A stretch of DNA of 64,000 nucleotides from Caldicellulosiruptor obsidiansis OB47 (lineage in GTDB: Bacteria; Bacillota; Thermoanaerobacteria; Caldicellulosiruptorales; Caldicellulosiruptoraceae), in assembly GCF_000145215.1 (NCBI RefSeq), contig NC_014392.1, positions 1,682,001-1,746,000 on the forward strand. The letters run 5' to 3'. The stretch's first letter is position 1. Every line of letters begins with the position of its first letter. The notes beneath the pieces are model-generated. The model was not told the DNA's origin and made no database searches. It saw only the letters and a program-made list of their open reading frames with translations. Below are positions 50,722 to 58,880 of this stretch, one piece after another. Made by a program: the position numbers and the translations under genes.

Positions 50722-51276
50722 CTATACTTCCATAATCTCCTTTTCCTTTGCACTCAAAAGTTTCTCAATTTGCTCTATGTATTTGTCGTGAAGTTTTTGG
50801 ACATCCTCTTCGGCATCTTTGAGGTCATCTTCTGTAATCTCATTGTTCTTTTTCATTTTTTTGTACTCATCAAGCGCCTCTCTTCTTATGTTCCTGATTG
50901 CCACCTTTGCATCTTCAGCCATCTTTTTGACCTGTTTTACAAGCTCTTTTCTTCTTTCTTCTGTGAGTTCAGGGAAAATAAGTCTTATAACCTTCCCATC
51001 ATTTGTTGGATTTACTCCAAGGTCAGATTTTTGAATGGCTTTTTCAATTTCTTTGAGCATTCTTGCTTCCCATGGCTGGATAACAATCATTCTCGCTTCG
51101 GGAACGGTTATGCTTGCAACCTGGGGAATTGGAGTTGGAACGCCATAATAGTCAACCATCACCTTGTCCAGAATATGAGGATTTGCTCTTCCTGCTCTGA
51201 CTGTGGCAAACTCCTCTTTTAACGTCTCTATTGCCTTTTTCATCTTCTCCTCTGCAACCTGAATAGGTTCTGCCAT
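50722..51276 (-). CDS. frr: ribosome recycling factor
   Basis: Works with EF-G to split post-termination ribosomes. It is a 184-residue near-complete helical protein with the three-helix bundle and small beta domain: EFATVRAGRANPHILDKVMVDYYG (in pieces EFATVRAGRANP and KVMVDYYG), LTEERRKELVKQVKKMAEDAKVA, and NIRREALDEYKK. Length and motifs are standard. It follows pyrH by one base, so the two are coupled. Confidence 0.97.
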   Translation of the reverse strand: MAEPIQVAEEKMKKAIETLKEEFATVRAGRANPHILDKVMVDYYGVPTPIPQVASITVPEARMIVIQPWEARMLKEIEKAIQKSDLGVNPTNDGKVIRLIFPELTEERRKELVKQVKKMAEDAKVAIRNIRREALDEYKKMKKNNEITEDDLKDAEEDVQKLHDKYIEQIEKLLSAKEKEIMEV

Positions 51277-51277
51277 T

Positions 51278-51997
51278 TTACTTTGCCTCCTTTACATTTA
51301 CAATTGTTCCTATGTTCTCGCCCATAACAGCCTTGAGAATATTTCCTTTTGCAAGCTCAAACACCAAAATAGGAATTTCATTGTCCATGCACATAGATGT
51401 TGCTGTTGAGTCCATAACCTCAAGCCGTTGATTGATGACATCTAAGTAAGTGATAAAGTCATACTTTTTAGCATTTGGATTTTTCTTCGGGTCACTGTCA
51501 TAGACACCATCTACTTTTTTTGCAAGAAGTATTGCCTCTGCGTCAATCTCAGCAGCACGCAAAGCTGCTGCAGTATCTGTTGAGAAGAAAGGATTGCCTG
51601 TGCCACATGCGAAAATCACAACCCTGCCTTTTTCCAAGTGGCGAATTGCCCTGCGTCGGATGTACGGTTCTGCAATCTGTCTCATCTCGATTGCGCTCTG
51701 GACTCTTGTCGGAATGCCTCTTTTTTCAAGAACGCTCTGAAGTGCAAGTGAATTAATAACAGTTGCAAGCATTCCCATATAGTCTGCTGTTGCCCTGTCT
51801 ATGTGTTCAGCACTTCTTCCTCTGAAGAAGTTGCCGCCACCAACCACAATAGCAACTTCCACTCCAAGCTCCCTTACTTTTTCAATCTCTTCACAGATGG
51901 TTTCAACAACCTGCCAGTCAATTCCAAAACCCTTTTCACCGCCCAAAGCTTCACCACTTAATTTTAATATTACCCTTTTGTACTTTGGCTTAACCAT
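51278..51997 (-). CDS. pyrH: UMP kinase
   Basis: Phosphorylates UMP to UDP in the amino-acid-kinase fold. 239 residues: [17 protein letters not shown] (phosphate loop, 10-26), [31 protein letters not shown], and [21 protein letters not shown] with the ATP and UMP residues. Own promoter upstream (52025-52054) after a strong terminator following tsf; AGAAGGAG precedes the ATG. Confidence 0.97.
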   Translation of the reverse strand: MVKPKYKRVILKLSGEALGGEKGFGIDWQVVETICEEIEKVRELGVEVAIVVGGGNFFRGRSAEHIDRATADYMGMLATVINSLALQSVLEKRGIPTRVQSAIEMRQIAEPYIRRRAIRHLEKGRVVIFACGTGNPFFSTDTAAALRAAEIDAEAILLAKKVDGVYDSDPKKNPNAKKYDFITYLDVINQRLEVMDSTATSMCMDNEIPILVFELAKGNILKAVMGENIGTIVNVKEAK

Positions 51998-52024
51998 TTT
52001 TATCTTCTCCTTCTTTACGATAAT

Positions 52025-52054
52025 ATTTTACAAACAAAGATACCCGCATATCAA
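52025..52054 (-). promoter_or_regulatory. promoter of pyrH-frr
   Basis: On the minus strand TTGATA (52054-52049), 18 bases, then TAAAAT (52030-52025). It lies between the tsf terminator and pyrH. Confidence 0.6.
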
Positions 52055-52064
52055 GAGTTTTTGC

Positions 52065-52108
52065 TCAAAAAAAGGGAACACCACTTTTCAATAAAATAGT
52101 GTTCCCTT
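52065..52108 (-). terminator. terminator after tsf
   Basis: On the minus strand AAGGGAACAC and GTGTTCCCTT pair perfectly around a 17-base loop and are followed by TTTTTTGAGC. Confidence 0.88.
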
Positions 52109-52128
52109 CCAATGCCATATTTAAAATT

Positions 52129-52743
52129 TTAGCATGAAGCAGCCTTTTCAATTCCTTCTCCTCTTTCAAATCTTGCAAATCTTCTTATAACAATATTTTC
52201 TCCAATTTTTGCAATTTTTTCTGTGAGCAAGTCTTTTATCTTCATATCAGGGTTTTTAATCCAAGGCTGCTCAAGCAAGCAAACCTCTTCAAAGAACTTT
52301 TCAAGCCTACCCTCAACAATTCTGTCAACAACATTTTCTGGCTTTCCTTCATTCAAAGCCTGCTGTCTTAAAATTGCCTTTTCTTTTTCAATTACCTCCG
52401 CAGGCACCTCTTCTCTTGAAACATATTTTGGATTTGCTGCTGCAATCTGCATAGCAATATCCTTTGCAAATTGTCTAAACTCCTCATTTCTTGCAACAAA
52501 GTCTGTCTCGCAATTTATCTCTACCAAAACACCAATTCTACCATTTCCATGGATATAGCTTTCAACAATACCTTCTGCTGCAACACGTGAAGCCTTCTTT
52601 GCAGCCTTTGCAAGTCCTCTTTCTCTCAAAAGTTCTATTGCCTTGTCCATATCGCCGCCTGCATCTTCTAAAGCCTTTTTGCAGTCCATCATACCAGCAC
52701 CTGTTTTTTCTCTGAGCTCCTTCACCATTTCAGCAGTAATCAT
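52129..52743 (-). CDS. tsf: elongation factor Ts, short form
   Basis: Nucleotide exchange factor for EF-Tu. 204 residues: UBA-like N-terminal domain (1-50, [16 protein letters not shown]), then the core with [11 protein letters not shown] (about 78-88), which contacts EF-Tu, and a short C-terminal module. It is shorter than the E. coli protein (about 283) and resembles the compact thermophile forms that lack one core half. It follows rpsB by 37 bases and shares its promoter. Confidence 0.95.
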   Translation of the reverse strand: MITAEMVKELREKTGAGMMDCKKALEDAGGDMDKAIELLRERGLAKAAKKASRVAAEGIVESYIHGNGRIGVLVEINCETDFVARNEEFRQFAKDIAMQIAAANPKYVSREEVPAEVIEKEKAILRQQALNEGKPENVVDRIVEGRLEKFFEEVCLLEQPWIKNPDMKIKDLLTEKIAKIGENIVIRRFARFERGEGIEKAASC

Positions 52744-52780
52744 GAAAAATCCCTCCTACAATTGTTTGATAAAAAACATA

Positions 52781-53557
52781 TTATTCTTCATCTATGCCAT
52801 CATCAACTGTTATCTCTACCTGTTCAGACGCTTTATCAGCCTCTTGAGATGAAGTATTAGCAGGTGTAAACTGCTCACCCTCTCTTCCCTCAATCACAGC
52901 ATCTGCAATTTTAGATGTGATGAGCTTTACAGCACGAATTGCATCATCATTTCCAGGAATTACATAGTCAATCTCGTCAGGGTCGCAGTTTGTATCGACA
53001 ATCGCAACTATTGGAATCCCAAGCTTTCTTGCCTCAAGCACAGCATTTCTTTCTTTTCGTGGGTCAACAATGTACAAGATGTCAGGAATGCGTGGCATGT
53101 TCTGAATACCACCAAGATACTTCAAAAGTCTTTCTTTTTCTTTCCTCAAGAGATTTACTTCTTTCTTGGGCAAAACATCAAATGTTCCATCTTCTTCCAT
53201 TCGCTGAAGCTCTTTTAACCTTTCTATTCTTGTCTTTATTGTTCTGAAGTTTGTTAAAAGTCCTCCAAGCCATCGTTGATTGATGTAAAACATTCCGCAT
53301 CTTTCTGCTTCTTCTTTGATTGTCTCTTGAGCTTGCTTTTTTGTTCCAACAAATAGGACAATCTTGCCCTCTGCTACCTGAGACTTTACAAACTCATAAG
53401 CTTCGTCCATTTTCTTTACTGTCTTCTGAAGGTCAATAATATAAATCCCATTTCTTTCAGTAAAGATATACTCAGCCATCTTGGGATTCCATCTGCGTGT
53501 CTGATGACCAAAATGCACACCTGCTTCAAGAAGCTGTTTCATAGTTAAAACTGGCAT
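52781..53557 (-). CDS. rpsB: 30S ribosomal protein S2
   Basis: A 258-residue ribosomal protein bound on the small-subunit back. [22 protein letters not shown] (start, with the Zn-less N-region), [69 protein letters not shown]. The last 30 residues are an acidic Ser/Glu-rich extension, longer than in B. subtilis. ATG with GAGGAGGT eight bases upstream and a structured 100-base leader before it. Confidence 0.97.
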   Translation of the reverse strand: MPVLTMKQLLEAGVHFGHQTRRWNPKMAEYIFTERNGIYIIDLQKTVKKMDEAYEFVKSQVAEGKIVLFVGTKKQAQETIKEEAERCGMFYINQRWLGGLLTNFRTIKTRIERLKELQRMEEDGTFDVLPKKEVNLLRKEKERLLKYLGGIQNMPRIPDILYIVDPRKERNAVLEARKLGIPIVAIVDTNCDPDEIDYVIPGNDDAIRAVKLITSKIADAVIEGREGEQFTPANTSSQEADKASEQVEITVDDGIDEE

Positions 53558-53574
53558 TTTTCTTACCTCCTCAA

Positions 53575-53640
53575 TTCGGTTTTTCTTCGAGCCGGATAAT
53601 AAGAAGGCTTTTTATGCCTTCCACCGAAGATTTCCGACTC
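53575..53640 (-). ncRNA. candidate structured leader of rpsB
   Basis: In the rpsB leader RNA an outer stem (GAGTCGG with CCGGCTC, 53640-53634 and 53595-53589, one wobble pair) encloses an inner hairpin (GAAGGC, loop, GCCTTC, 53621-53603). Within the outer loop TTCGGT (53628-53623) can pair with ACCGAA (53580-53575), which lies outside the stem and ends 3 bases before the ribosome site GAGGAGG. That makes a possible pseudoknot next to the Shine-Dalgarno. Candidate for S2 feedback control; I know of no named leader it matches. Confidence 0.5.
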
Positions 53641-53664
53641 TGCTTTTTTTACAAAGCCGACAAT

Positions 53665-53693
53665 ATTATAGCATAGGTTTATATTAATCACAA
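53665..53693 (-). promoter_or_regulatory. promoter of rpsB-tsf
   Basis: On the minus strand TTGTGA (53693-53688), 17 bases, then TATAAT (53670-53665) preceded by TGC (extended -10). A start near 53658 gives a leader of about 100 bases. Confidence 0.8.
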
Positions 53694-53773
53694 GACAATA
53701 TTGTTTTTTTGCAAAAATTTTTATATAATCATATCTGCAAAACCCCCCAAATTTTATTTTGAAGGTCTATATC

Positions 53774-53815
53774 CAAAAAAAGAGGTCGTGGCAAGTTGCC
53801 GTGACCTCTTTTTTC
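53774..53815 (-). terminator. terminator of the sugar dehydrogenase gene
   Basis: On the minus strand AGAGGTC and GACCTCT, with an inner GGCAA/TTGCC stem, are followed by TTTTTTTGGAT. Confidence 0.85.
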
Positions 53816-53816
53816 T

Positions 53817-55097
53817 TTATATCTTTTCAAGCACAAATCCTTTTTCTTTTGCATCATTGTAAGAAAACACATTTCGTGTATCAATAATAATTGTCTCAGA
53901 AGGAGGAATGTACTCAAAAATTTCTTCAAACTCTATCCCATGCTGCTTTGCCAAAATCAAAACAAGCTGTACATCTTTCAAAGCATCTTGTAAAGTGCTT
54001 ACCTTAAAATCATATTCAGTCTTCACTGCAGGGTCAAATGCTCTTACTTCAATACCTCGGTCTTTCAAGATTTTAATTATTTCAATAGCTGGGCTGAGCC
54101 TGTCGTCAGAAGAATAATCTTTCATCGCAATGCCAAGCACTGCAACCTTTTTTGAACATTTGTGTTTTTCAATAGTTTTCATAACAAGGTCAGAGATATA
54201 ATAAGGAATACCTTCGTTGAACATTCTTGCCGTTTTAGAAAGCTTAAGCTCAACTCCCAGCTCCTGTGCCTTTGCATCTAAGTAATAAAATGCATTAGGG
54301 ATGCAAAATCCTCCAACCCCAGGTCCAGGATACAAGAGATTTACCCTTTTGTGAGTATTTGCAACTTTTATTACCTCAAATATATCAAGGTTCATAGCCT
54401 TTGTAAATCTCTCAAACTCGTTTACCATCGCAATATTTATATCCCTTTGCAGATTCTCTATCACCTTTGCTGTCTCAACAACTTCAAACGACGATGCAAC
54501 AATTATCTCTTCCTTACAAATCACCTTAATCAAATCAACAGCTCTTCTTACGCTATTTTCACAAAATCCTGCCAAAGCAGTAGGCATATTTTCAAACTCT
54601 TCAAAAGCTTTTCCCTCTGCAATCCTTTCTGAGGCATAGGCTAAATAAAAATCCTTTCCGCACCTCAAGCCATTCTCTTCTAATATTGGGAGAAATATGT
54701 TTCTTGTTGTACCCGGAACAACAGTTGAGCGCAAAAGTATTAACTGATTTTTTCTCAAATTTTTGCTTATCTCTTTTGCACATGAAATAAGATAATCAAA
54801 GTAAGGTTTCCCTCCATAAACAGGTATTGGAACCGTGACTATTACATCATCTACATTTTTAAGTGCCTGCTTGTAATCTACCGTGGGAATAAAGTTCCCA
54901 TTTTCAAGCTGCTCCTTTAAAATCTCCTGTATAGTCTTCCCATTGTAACTTTCTAAATGGTGAGTCTCTCCATTTTTTAGTTCCCCTATCAATTTTTCAT
55001 TGCTATCAACACCAAAGACTTTATAACCCTTCATTGCAAACGAAAGAGCAAGTGGAAGACCAACATATCCAAGTCCAATTACACATACGCTATTCAA
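53817..55097 (-). CDS. nucleotide-sugar dehydrogenase (UDP-glucose/UDP-ManNAc dehydrogenase family)
   Basis: A 426-residue NAD-dependent enzyme oxidising a UDP-sugar at C6 to the uronic acid. N-terminal Rossmann domain with GLGYVGLPLALSFAMKGY (8-25), middle dimer region with IENLQRDINIAMVNEF, catalytic Cys in GPGVGGFCIPNAFYYL (near 270; Phe replaces the usual His of GGHC) and C-terminal Rossmann-like domain (VLGIAMKDYSSDDRLSPA). The WecC/VipA group is the nearest; which UDP-sugar is used is not clear. It overlaps the upstream glycosyltransferase gene by 8 bases, indicating a two-gene uronic acid glycan unit. Confidence 0.88.
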   Translation of the reverse strand: MNSVCVIGLGYVGLPLALSFAMKGYKVFGVDSNEKLIGELKNGETHHLESYNGKTIQEILKEQLENGNFIPTVDYKQALKNVDDVIVTVPIPVYGGKPYFDYLISCAKEISKNLRKNQLILLRSTVVPGTTRNIFLPILEENGLRCGKDFYLAYASERIAEGKAFEEFENMPTALAGFCENSVRRAVDLIKVICKEEIIVASSFEVVETAKVIENLQRDINIAMVNEFERFTKAMNLDIFEVIKVANTHKRVNLLYPGPGVGGFCIPNAFYYLDAKAQELGVELKLSKTARMFNEGIPYYISDLVMKTIEKHKCSKKVAVLGIAMKDYSSDDRLSPAIEIIKILKDRGIEVRAFDPAVKTEYDFKVSTLQDALKDVQLVLILAKQHGIEFEEIFEYIPPSETIIIDTRNVFSYNDAKEKGFVLEKI

Positions 55098-56256
55098 TGT
55101 TTATCCCTTCCCTCTTTAGTATATCAATAATTTGAGCTACTCTGCTATCCCAGGAGGTTTGCTTTGCATACTCTATTCTTTTTTCTATCTTTTCAATATT
55201 AGGACATTGTGCCTCCTGCAGAGCTTGAATGCACTTTGCAAGCACATCTTCATAGTTTTTGCCAATATACACAACATCAGAAAATTCCTCTACTTGAAGC
55301 ATAAAAGTTGAAACAATTGGTTTCCCGGTTGCCAGATATTCATAAAACTTTAGCGGACTTACATTCTCTGATAGCTTGTTTGTTCTGAATAAATTCAAGC
55401 ACACATCAAATTGAGAAACATACTGAGGAAGATCCCGGTGCTCAACCCTTCCGAGCAAATAGATATTCTTTAGTTTTTTTAAGTTGTCAATGTTCACACC
55501 AGCGCCTACAGGTCCTATCAAAACAAATGACCATTCATTTTTTTCTTTTGCTAAATATTCTATAAGCTGAGTATCAATCCATGTATGGATAACACCTACA
55601 AAACCAAAAATAGGATGGGGAATATTCTTCATCTCATCGGGTACAGGTAATTTATTTGAAGCTCTGTTAAAATGTTCAAACTCAGCCCCATTTGGCACAA
55701 GATATGTGTGAGGATTTAATGGTTTTAGTTTATTATAAAGTCCTTGCGTTGTTGTGAAAACTACACTGCTTTTTTGAGCAAGCTCATCTTCCATGCGCTC
55801 AACTAAAGTTTTGTCAATAAAGCCTTGAAACTCTGAATGTTTGTCTATACAGTCGTAAACTAAAAAACTGTAAGAAAGATGTTCAAGAAGATCAACCGTG
55901 TTTGGCATGTAAGTCCATATTATAGGAGATTTTAAATTAAAGTTTTGATAGATAATTTCTTTTACAAAATTTGCTATCATTTTTTGATTGAACTTGTTTA
56001 TAGCTCTTTTTTTGTTATAAAAAGGAATAATTGGTGGTAGAGCAAATACAAAAAGGTTTTCTTTTATTCTTTTTGGAGACTTTCTAAATCTTGTGAGGTA
56101 AGGTCTTAAACTTGGATCTTTTAATGGACCTATCAGGGTCACAGGTGGGTCTAAATAAAATATTCTACAGTTTTGTGGCATTCTTTTCATTATCTGCTGC
56201 TTACGTGTTGGTATAGGATCCCACGGCGTGGTTGAAAAACAAATTATATCTATCAT
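55090..56256 (-). CDS. GT4-like glycosyltransferase (TuaH-type)
   Basis: A 388-residue GT-B glycosyltransferase with the distinctive start IICFSTTPWDPIPTRKQQ, as in TuaH-type teichuronic acid proteins. Rossmann C-terminal half: IFGFVGVIHTWIDTQLIEYLAKE, LIGPVGAGV, LGRVEHRDLPQYVSQFDVCLNLF and EYLATGKPIVST, with the nucleotide-binding Glu in PLKFYEYL. No membrane helix. Coexpressed with the sugar dehydrogenase from a promoter diverging from the DUF4330 gene. Product likely a surface uronic-acid-containing polymer; this is inference. Confidence 0.82.
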   Translation of the reverse strand: MIDIICFSTTPWDPIPTRKQQIMKRMPQNCRIFYLDPPVTLIGPLKDPSLRPYLTRFRKSPKRIKENLFVFALPPIIPFYNKKRAINKFNQKMIANFVKEIIYQNFNLKSPIIWTYMPNTVDLLEHLSYSFLVYDCIDKHSEFQGFIDKTLVERMEDELAQKSSVVFTTTQGLYNKLKPLNPHTYLVPNGAEFEHFNRASNKLPVPDEMKNIPHPIFGFVGVIHTWIDTQLIEYLAKEKNEWSFVLIGPVGAGVNIDNLKKLKNIYLLGRVEHRDLPQYVSQFDVCLNLFRTNKLSENVSPLKFYEYLATGKPIVSTFMLQVEEFSDVVYIGKNYEDVLAKCIQALQEAQCPNIEKIEKRIEYAKQTSWDSRVAQIIDILKREGINIE

Positions 56257-56305
56257 ACTCTCTCAGTCCCTCAGTAATTTTTTTGAAACTCTTTTTACAA
56301 ATCTT

Positions 56306-56335
56306 AAGATACAATATTTCTGGTAGCTCAGTCAA
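56306..56335 (-). promoter_or_regulatory. promoter of the GT4 and sugar dehydrogenase genes
   Basis: On the minus strand TTGACT (56335-56330), 18 bases, then TATCTT (56311-56306). It diverges from the plus-strand promoter 20 bases away. Confidence 0.6.
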
Positions 56336-56354
56336 CAAAAAATTCTAAAATCTC

Positions 56355-56384
56355 TTGACCAAGCTCAACAATTTGTAATACTAT
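56355..56384 (+). promoter_or_regulatory. promoter of the DUF4330-rqcH run
   Basis: TTGACC (56355-56360), 18 bases, then TACTAT (56379-56384). A start near 56391 gives a leader of about 32 bases with GTGGAGGGAG. Confidence 0.65.
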
Positions 56385-56422
56385 GGTCTTGATAAACTAT
56401 TGTTGTGGAGGGAGAAACAAAC

Positions 56423-56941
56423 ATGAAAATAGTGGACCAAAAGGGAAGACTATTTGGTATCATTAACATTGTTGACCTCATTTTGATAGTGCTAATTGTA
56501 GCAATTGCATGGGTAGGGTTTGCCAAAATTTCATCCCATGCAAAATCGTCAGACAATACAGCAGAAAATGAGTTTGTGGAAATCAAGCCCGGTGAAGCGA
56601 TCATCAATGTAAAAATTCCTCTTGCTGACCCTGTTATGGCTCAGTCTCTTCACAAAAATGATTTTCTGGTAACCGGCGATACTTTGACAAAATCATACAT
56701 TCAGGACATTCAAATAAAAGATGGAATATATGAAAGAACATCATCAGACGGCAAAGTTATTGTTGCAACCCACCCATACAAAAAAGATATCTATCTTACT
56801 ATTTATGGATACGTAAGTTTACAAGGTGCAACTATAAAGCTTGACAAGCAAACAGTCAGAGTTGGAAAAACATTTTATGTAAAAACAAGAACAACAGAAC
56901 TTGTTGGAGTTGTAACTGGAGTGAAAATTGTAAAAGAATAA
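56423..56941 (+). CDS. DUF4330 membrane-anchored protein
   Basis: A 172-residue protein with the DUF4330 hallmark start KIVDQKGRLFGIINIVDLI, a single membrane helix (about 12-34) and an extracytoplasmic beta-rich domain (about 50-170) with repeated KxY/GD patterns. Members are often encoded next to polysaccharide or O-antigen genes and may be part of export or polymer machinery; no activity is known. The start is ATG 56423 after GGAGGGAG; the in-frame GTG at 56405 is the ribosome site. First gene of the plus-strand run. Confidence 0.8.
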   Translation: MKIVDQKGRLFGIINIVDLILIVLIVAIAWVGFAKISSHAKSSDNTAENEFVEIKPGEAIINVKIPLADPVMAQSLHKNDFLVTGDTLTKSYIQDIQIKDGIYERTSSDGKVIVATHPYKKDIYLTIYGYVSLQGATIKLDKQTVRVGKTFYVKTRTTELVGVVTGVKIVKE

Positions 56942-56954
56942 GGCTGGTGGAAAT

Positions 56955-57464
56955 ATGATTAAAGAAAGTTATTCTTATAAATTAGCTTTGCTACTAGCAA
57001 GATATCTAAAGGAGAGCAGAATATATGAGCTTGTCTCCAAGCTATTTTATTTTTCAAGATACTCAGCAGTTTTTGAACTTGTCAGAAAAAAGCCAAAAGA
57101 AGATTACATACAACAATCTATTTTTTTAAGGGCTCTCTCGAATTTTTATAGCAAAATTATAAAGGGCATAAATCGGGTACTGCTATCCTCAAAAAGTTTG
57201 TGGACACATAGTTTTTTGGTTTGTGTTGCCAGACAGCAGACAAGATTTATGACAGAAAAACCTGCCTTTTTTTGTATTTTTTACGCTTTTATCTTTTACA
57301 CTGGCTTTATAGCTGGAAAAATTGTAAAAGGTGGGCTCTCAATAAAAAGTCTATTGTTGTGGGTCATCTTGCTACTGCTAAATTTCTTCTGCATTCAAGA
57401 TGCCAAGAGGAAATTTTCAAAAGATAGTATAATTATCAAATTTCTTAGAGATATTTTAGCCTGA
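56955..57464 (+). CDS. membrane protein upstream of the O-antigen ligase, unknown
   Basis: A 169-residue protein I do not recognise. The first 100 residues are helical and basic (many Tyr, Lys, Arg); two membrane helices follow (about 105-122 and 131-148), and the tail is basic again. It sits between DUF4330 and the O-antigen ligase with 13 and 27 base gaps, so it is cotranscribed. Perhaps an accessory of the polymerase, by position only. Confidence 0.72.
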   Translation: MIKESYSYKLALLLARYLKESRIYELVSKLFYFSRYSAVFELVRKKPKEDYIQQSIFLRALSNFYSKIIKGINRVLLSSKSLWTHSFLVCVARQQTRFMTEKPAFFCIFYAFIFYTGFIAGKIVKGGLSIKSLLLWVILLLLNFFCIQDAKRKFSKDSIIIKFLRDILA

Positions 57465-57491
57465 AAAATAGATTGTGAAAGGTGAAATAGA

Positions 57492-58877
57492 ATGGTTGAA
57501 AAGAAAAGTTTATATATTACCTCTTTTTTGGTATTTTTATTGGGAGTTGTAAGCAGCTTGTTCTCTGCAAAATTTGGCATACTTGCGTTTGGCCTGTTTT
57601 TGCTTGTGCTAGCAATAGCAGAAGATCCTTCAAAACTGTTGTGGGGTGTTGTACTTTACGCTTTTGTGGATTTTCTTTTCAGAAAACTTTCTATTTTAAG
57701 CGGTTTTGCTTCTGTATGGGATGAAGCGCTATTTTTGATAATTGTCTTTGCGTTCTTATTAAACTCAATTATAAAAAATCAATCAAGCTTAAGACTTTCT
57801 CCTTTAGATGTATACATTCTGATCTTTTTACTTGTTTGTGTATTTTTGTTGCTTAAAAATTCTCCTGATTTGAGAATAGCAATAGAAGGGTTTAGAGTAT
57901 ACGCAGAGTATGCCTTATGGTTCTTTGTCGGACTGTGGCTTTTAAAAGATGCAAAGCAGTTTGAAAGGATTATTACAATATTTATCCTGATGATGTTCTT
58001 AATATCCATCTATGGCATATACCAGTATATTATTGGTGTTGAAATACCCTCAAGTTGGATTGATAGTAGTAGAGAGACATATATAAGAACAAGGGTATTT
58101 TCAATTATAGGAAGCCCAAATGTCCTTGGAAGTCTTTTGGCAATGTCAATCCCGTTTGTACTTCCCTATGTGCTTTATGAGAAAAATATTAAAAAGAGAA
58201 TTTATTATTCGGCTGTGTTGATTTCAATGATTGCCTGCCTTGGGTTTACATTTTCAAGAGGAGCATGGCTTGCATTTCTGTTTTCAATGCTTCTTTTTGG
58301 TTTTTTCATAGACAAAAAAGTTTTGGGTGTTCTCTTTGCCATCTTTGTATCAGTCCCTATTTTAGCACCTTCAATTGTAATGAGAATACTTTATATGCTA
58401 AGTTCCGAATATGCCCAAAGCAGCGCAAGGGCAGGCAGAATTGCCCGCTGGACAAAAGCGTACGAAATTTTGACACAGCATCCCCTCTTTGGGGTTGGGT
58501 TTGGAAGATTTGGCGGTGCGGTTGCAAAGAGAAATATAGCCAATGCGTTTTACGTGGATAATTTTTATCTTAAAAGTGCTGTTGAAATGGGAATCATTGG
58601 AGTAGGTATTATGATTTTGGTGTTTATAGTAGGGCTTTTGCTTGCTGCAAGAACTGTAAAACATCTGCGCTCAAAAGAACTGAAGAATATAGCATGTGGA
58701 GTGCTCATTGGTCTTGCAACAGTCTTGCTGCACAATATCGTTGAAAACATCTTTGAAGTTCCAATGATGACAACATATTTCTGGCTGTTTTTGGGATTTT
58801 TGTTTGCTCTCAAATCAGCAGAAGACAAAAACCAAATTTTTGAGCAAAGCAATATTTACAACAATGGGGGAAGCTAA
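57492..58877 (+). CDS. O-antigen ligase/polymerase family membrane protein
   Basis: A 461-residue polytopic protein with about 11 membrane helices and the Wzy_C large periplasmic loop near 310-360 (RAGRIARWTKAYEILTQHPLFGVGFGRFGG, in pieces RWTKAYEIL and HPLFGVGFGRFGG), which is the family signature. Such proteins polymerise or ligate lipid-linked glycans (O-antigen, teichuronic or exopolysaccharide) outside the membrane. Partner genes are the GT4/dehydrogenase pair across the divergent promoter. Specificity unknown. Confidence 0.88.
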   Translation: MVEKKSLYITSFLVFLLGVVSSLFSAKFGILAFGLFLLVLAIAEDPSKLLWGVVLYAFVDFLFRKLSILSGFASVWDEALFLIIVFAFLLNSIIKNQSSLRLSPLDVYILIFLLVCVFLLLKNSPDLRIAIEGFRVYAEYALWFFVGLWLLKDAKQFERIITIFILMMFLISIYGIYQYIIGVEIPSSWIDSSRETYIRTRVFSIIGSPNVLGSLLAMSIPFVLPYVLYEKNIKKRIYYSAVLISMIACLGFTFSRGAWLAFLFSMLLFGFFIDKKVLGVLFAIFVSVPILAPSIVMRILYMLSSEYAQSSARAGRIARWTKAYEILTQHPLFGVGFGRFGGAVAKRNIANAFYVDNFYLKSAVEMGIIGVGIMILVFIVGLLLAARTVKHLRSKELKNIACGVLIGLATVLLHNIVENIFEVPMMTTYFWLFLGFLFALKSAEDKNQIFEQSNIYNNGGS

Positions 58878-58880
58878 AAG

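Noticed and set aside
53558..53816. Possible tRNA or small stable RNA gene between rpsB and the sugar dehydrogenase
   Set aside because: No cloverleaf or CCA end. The structure is better explained as an rpsB leader plus a terminator for the dehydrogenase gene.
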